The notes below the pieces were generated by a model. That model was given only the letters and a program-made list of their open reading frames with translations, was not told the origin of the DNA and did not search any database. A DNA stretch of 64,000 bases from Diphasiastrum complanatum. Taxonomy: Eukaryota; Streptophyta; Lycopodiopsida; Lycopodiales; Lycopodiaceae. Shown piece after piece: positions 63,028 to 64,000 of this stretch; within the stretch, counting starts at the first letter, position 1, and the number at the start of each line of letters is the position of its first letter. The DNA lies in NCBI GenBank assembly GCA_029204225.1, contig CM055111.1, forward strand, positions 19,444,642-19,508,641, written 5' to 3'. The translations under genes were made by a program, and so were the position numbers.

Positions 63028-63460
63028 TGTGAAGATTATTAAAATATTATCTTCCTATCTCGAGTTTGGGGCCATGTCCATGGTTATTTCCATTATAATT
63101 CATGATGTACATAAAAGGTATGTGAATTGAGCACATAACCTTCTAGAATAGGTCGAGTTTGGGTTAGGTAGATTCAATTTTGATGACTTGCAACTGTTTA
63201 GATAGCATGCAATATCTTTCTGTATGCATGCAAGCCACATGCAATCAGTGCATGCAACATGCAAAGTAGTTTCTGTGATCTACACATGTCTAGGCAGTTT
63301 TATGAGTTTACATGCAGTACATGCAATATCCATGCATGCAGTTATACATGTGGATCTCTGGTAGGTGAATTAGTTCAGTTAAGTGGACTTTCCATGCAAC
63401 TCCACTATAGGAATTCGAGTCTCTCTACTATATTCTGTTTATAATCGTATAAGGTCCTAC
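63028..63460 (+). repeat. 3' LTR of copia C, partial
   Basis: TGTGAAGATTATTAAAATAT..., with the block TGTGAATTGAGCACATAACCTTCTAGAATAGG matching the 5' LTR at 53557-53600 in shorter words. Many ATGCATG/CATGCA words follow (63200-63350). The end is not identified; sequence becomes gypsy by about 63575. Confidence 0.55.
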
Positions 63461-63574
63461 TTTTGAAAAGAAAACAATTTTTTGTTGTTTATTAAAATGT
63501 TCAAGATAAATCTGGTCCTGTAAAAAGTTAATAATGTCCATATAAATTGATGTTTCCATTTGGATAAGCATTAT

Positions 63575-64000
63575 TTACTCATCCATAAATTCATCCGAAA
63601 TGGGTTCAAACTGATTTTTCATTTGGAGACAGGATATATAATCAGCATTTTGATGATCCTTGCCTCTTCTTAATTCTACTTCATAATTAAACTCATCTAA
63701 TAACAATACCCATCTAGCTACCCTACCCGAAAGATCAGGTTTATTCACTAAATGTTTCAATGTGTAATGATCTACATGAAAAACACAAAGGTATCATAAT
63801 GTCTAAATTTCTTTACTGAATAAATCATTCCCAGTGCTTCACGTTGTGTAGCAGAATAGTTCTTTTCTGATGCAGTGAGTTGTCTACCCTTATAATAAAT
63901 TGGGTAATCTATATTTTGGTCATCTTTCTAACTAAGCACTACACCTATTGCAAATGATGATGTATCTACATACACATGGAACTTTTTAACCCAATTTGGA
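63575..64000 (-). mobile_element. Gypsy I: RNase H fragment entering from the right edge
   Basis: The minus strand reads, from the right edge, KKFHVYVDTSSFAIGVVLS (active-site region), a stop, DYPIYYKGRQLTASEKNYSA, TQREALGMIYSVKKFRHYD, then LKHLVNKPDLSGRVARWVLL, LDEFNYEVELRRGKDHQNAD and YISCLQ. This is gypsy RNase H with one stop and one frameshift near 63765. The family differs from E, G and H (LSGRVARWVLLLDEFNYEV). The element stops being recognisable at about 63575. Confidence 0.85.

Larger units (their letters stand above)
53478..63460 (+). mobile_element. Copia C: copia element interrupted by two gypsy fragments
   Basis: Plus-strand pieces: 5' LTR 53478-54370, primer site, leader, a gag piece, a late-integrase piece and a further unknown ORF to 56868. 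Two gypsy pol fragments follow (56880-61495), then RT-RNase H (61500-63007), polypurine tract and a partial 3' LTR from 63028. LTR similarity (TATGTG-ATTGAGCACAT, TAGAATAGG-CGAGTTTGGGTT) links both ends, but much of the LTR pair diverges, so they could also be two different copies of one family. Confidence 0.7.

Overview
This window looks like an intergenic, repeat-dominated stretch of a large land-plant nuclear genome. The evidence is nested Ty1/copia and Ty3/gypsy LTR retrotransposons primed by initiator-tRNA-Met-type binding sites, spliceosomal introns with GT..AG borders, long (GA)n/(TC)n tracts, and two plant-like host gene fragments (S-adenosylmethionine synthetase and a TFIIS/Med26-type N-terminal domain). 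No bacterial operon, rRNA, tRNA or CRISPR array was seen. Several ORFs match nothing I recognise from well-studied angiosperms, which weakly hints at a fern, lycophyte or gymnosperm. The sequence alone does not settle this.

Layout, left third (1-28700). A minus-strand gypsy chromovirus tail (1-1616) abuts an unknown gene (X1) with a TATA box and a dense ACATGT/CACGTG promoter. That gene is cut by a minus-strand copia element (family A, 3152-8739) whose upstream LTR is lost at a GA tract. Then come microsatellites, a solo LTR of a second family (S1, 10589-11832, TSD TGATC), and a decayed Tat-like gypsy (E). E is split by a 2.5-kb DNA transposon (14018-16548, 9-bp duplication, palindromic subterminal arrays, its own three-exon gene). 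A gypsy gag-protease-RT fragment (F), a decayed transposase-like gene, a second X-type gene (X2) and a copia family-B 5' end follow.

Middle (28700-42000). This part has few recognisable genes. Its main feature is a head-on inverted duplication of a Med26/TFIIS-N-like gene separated by only about 40 bp (30583-31912). Hairpin-forming sequences, direct repeats, copia remnants and a second S-family solo LTR (S2, 40524-41749, TSD TGAGC) also lie here.

Right third (42100-64000). This is a nest of insertions: a minus-strand family-B copia copy (B2) is split by a gag-only gypsy (44381-53152). The gypsy carries an antisense SAM-synthetase fragment in its leader, and its gag is split by a complete 3.86-kb copia B1 (48473-52328, TSD CTATT). 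B1 has no gag and no reverse transcriptase. In their place it has a roughly 1.1-kb non-retroviral segment that is also present in B2. Copia C follows (5' LTR at 53478), interrupted by two gypsy pol fragments in opposite orientation, and its RT-RNase H end and 3' LTR lie at 61500-63460. A gypsy RNase H enters from the right edge.

No element here looks autonomous: nearly every coding frame carries stops or frameshifts. The most distinctive observations are the RT-less copia family sharing a replacement segment, the gag-only gypsy with captured SAM synthetase, the Med26-like inverted-repeat locus, and the palindrome-rich DNA transposon.
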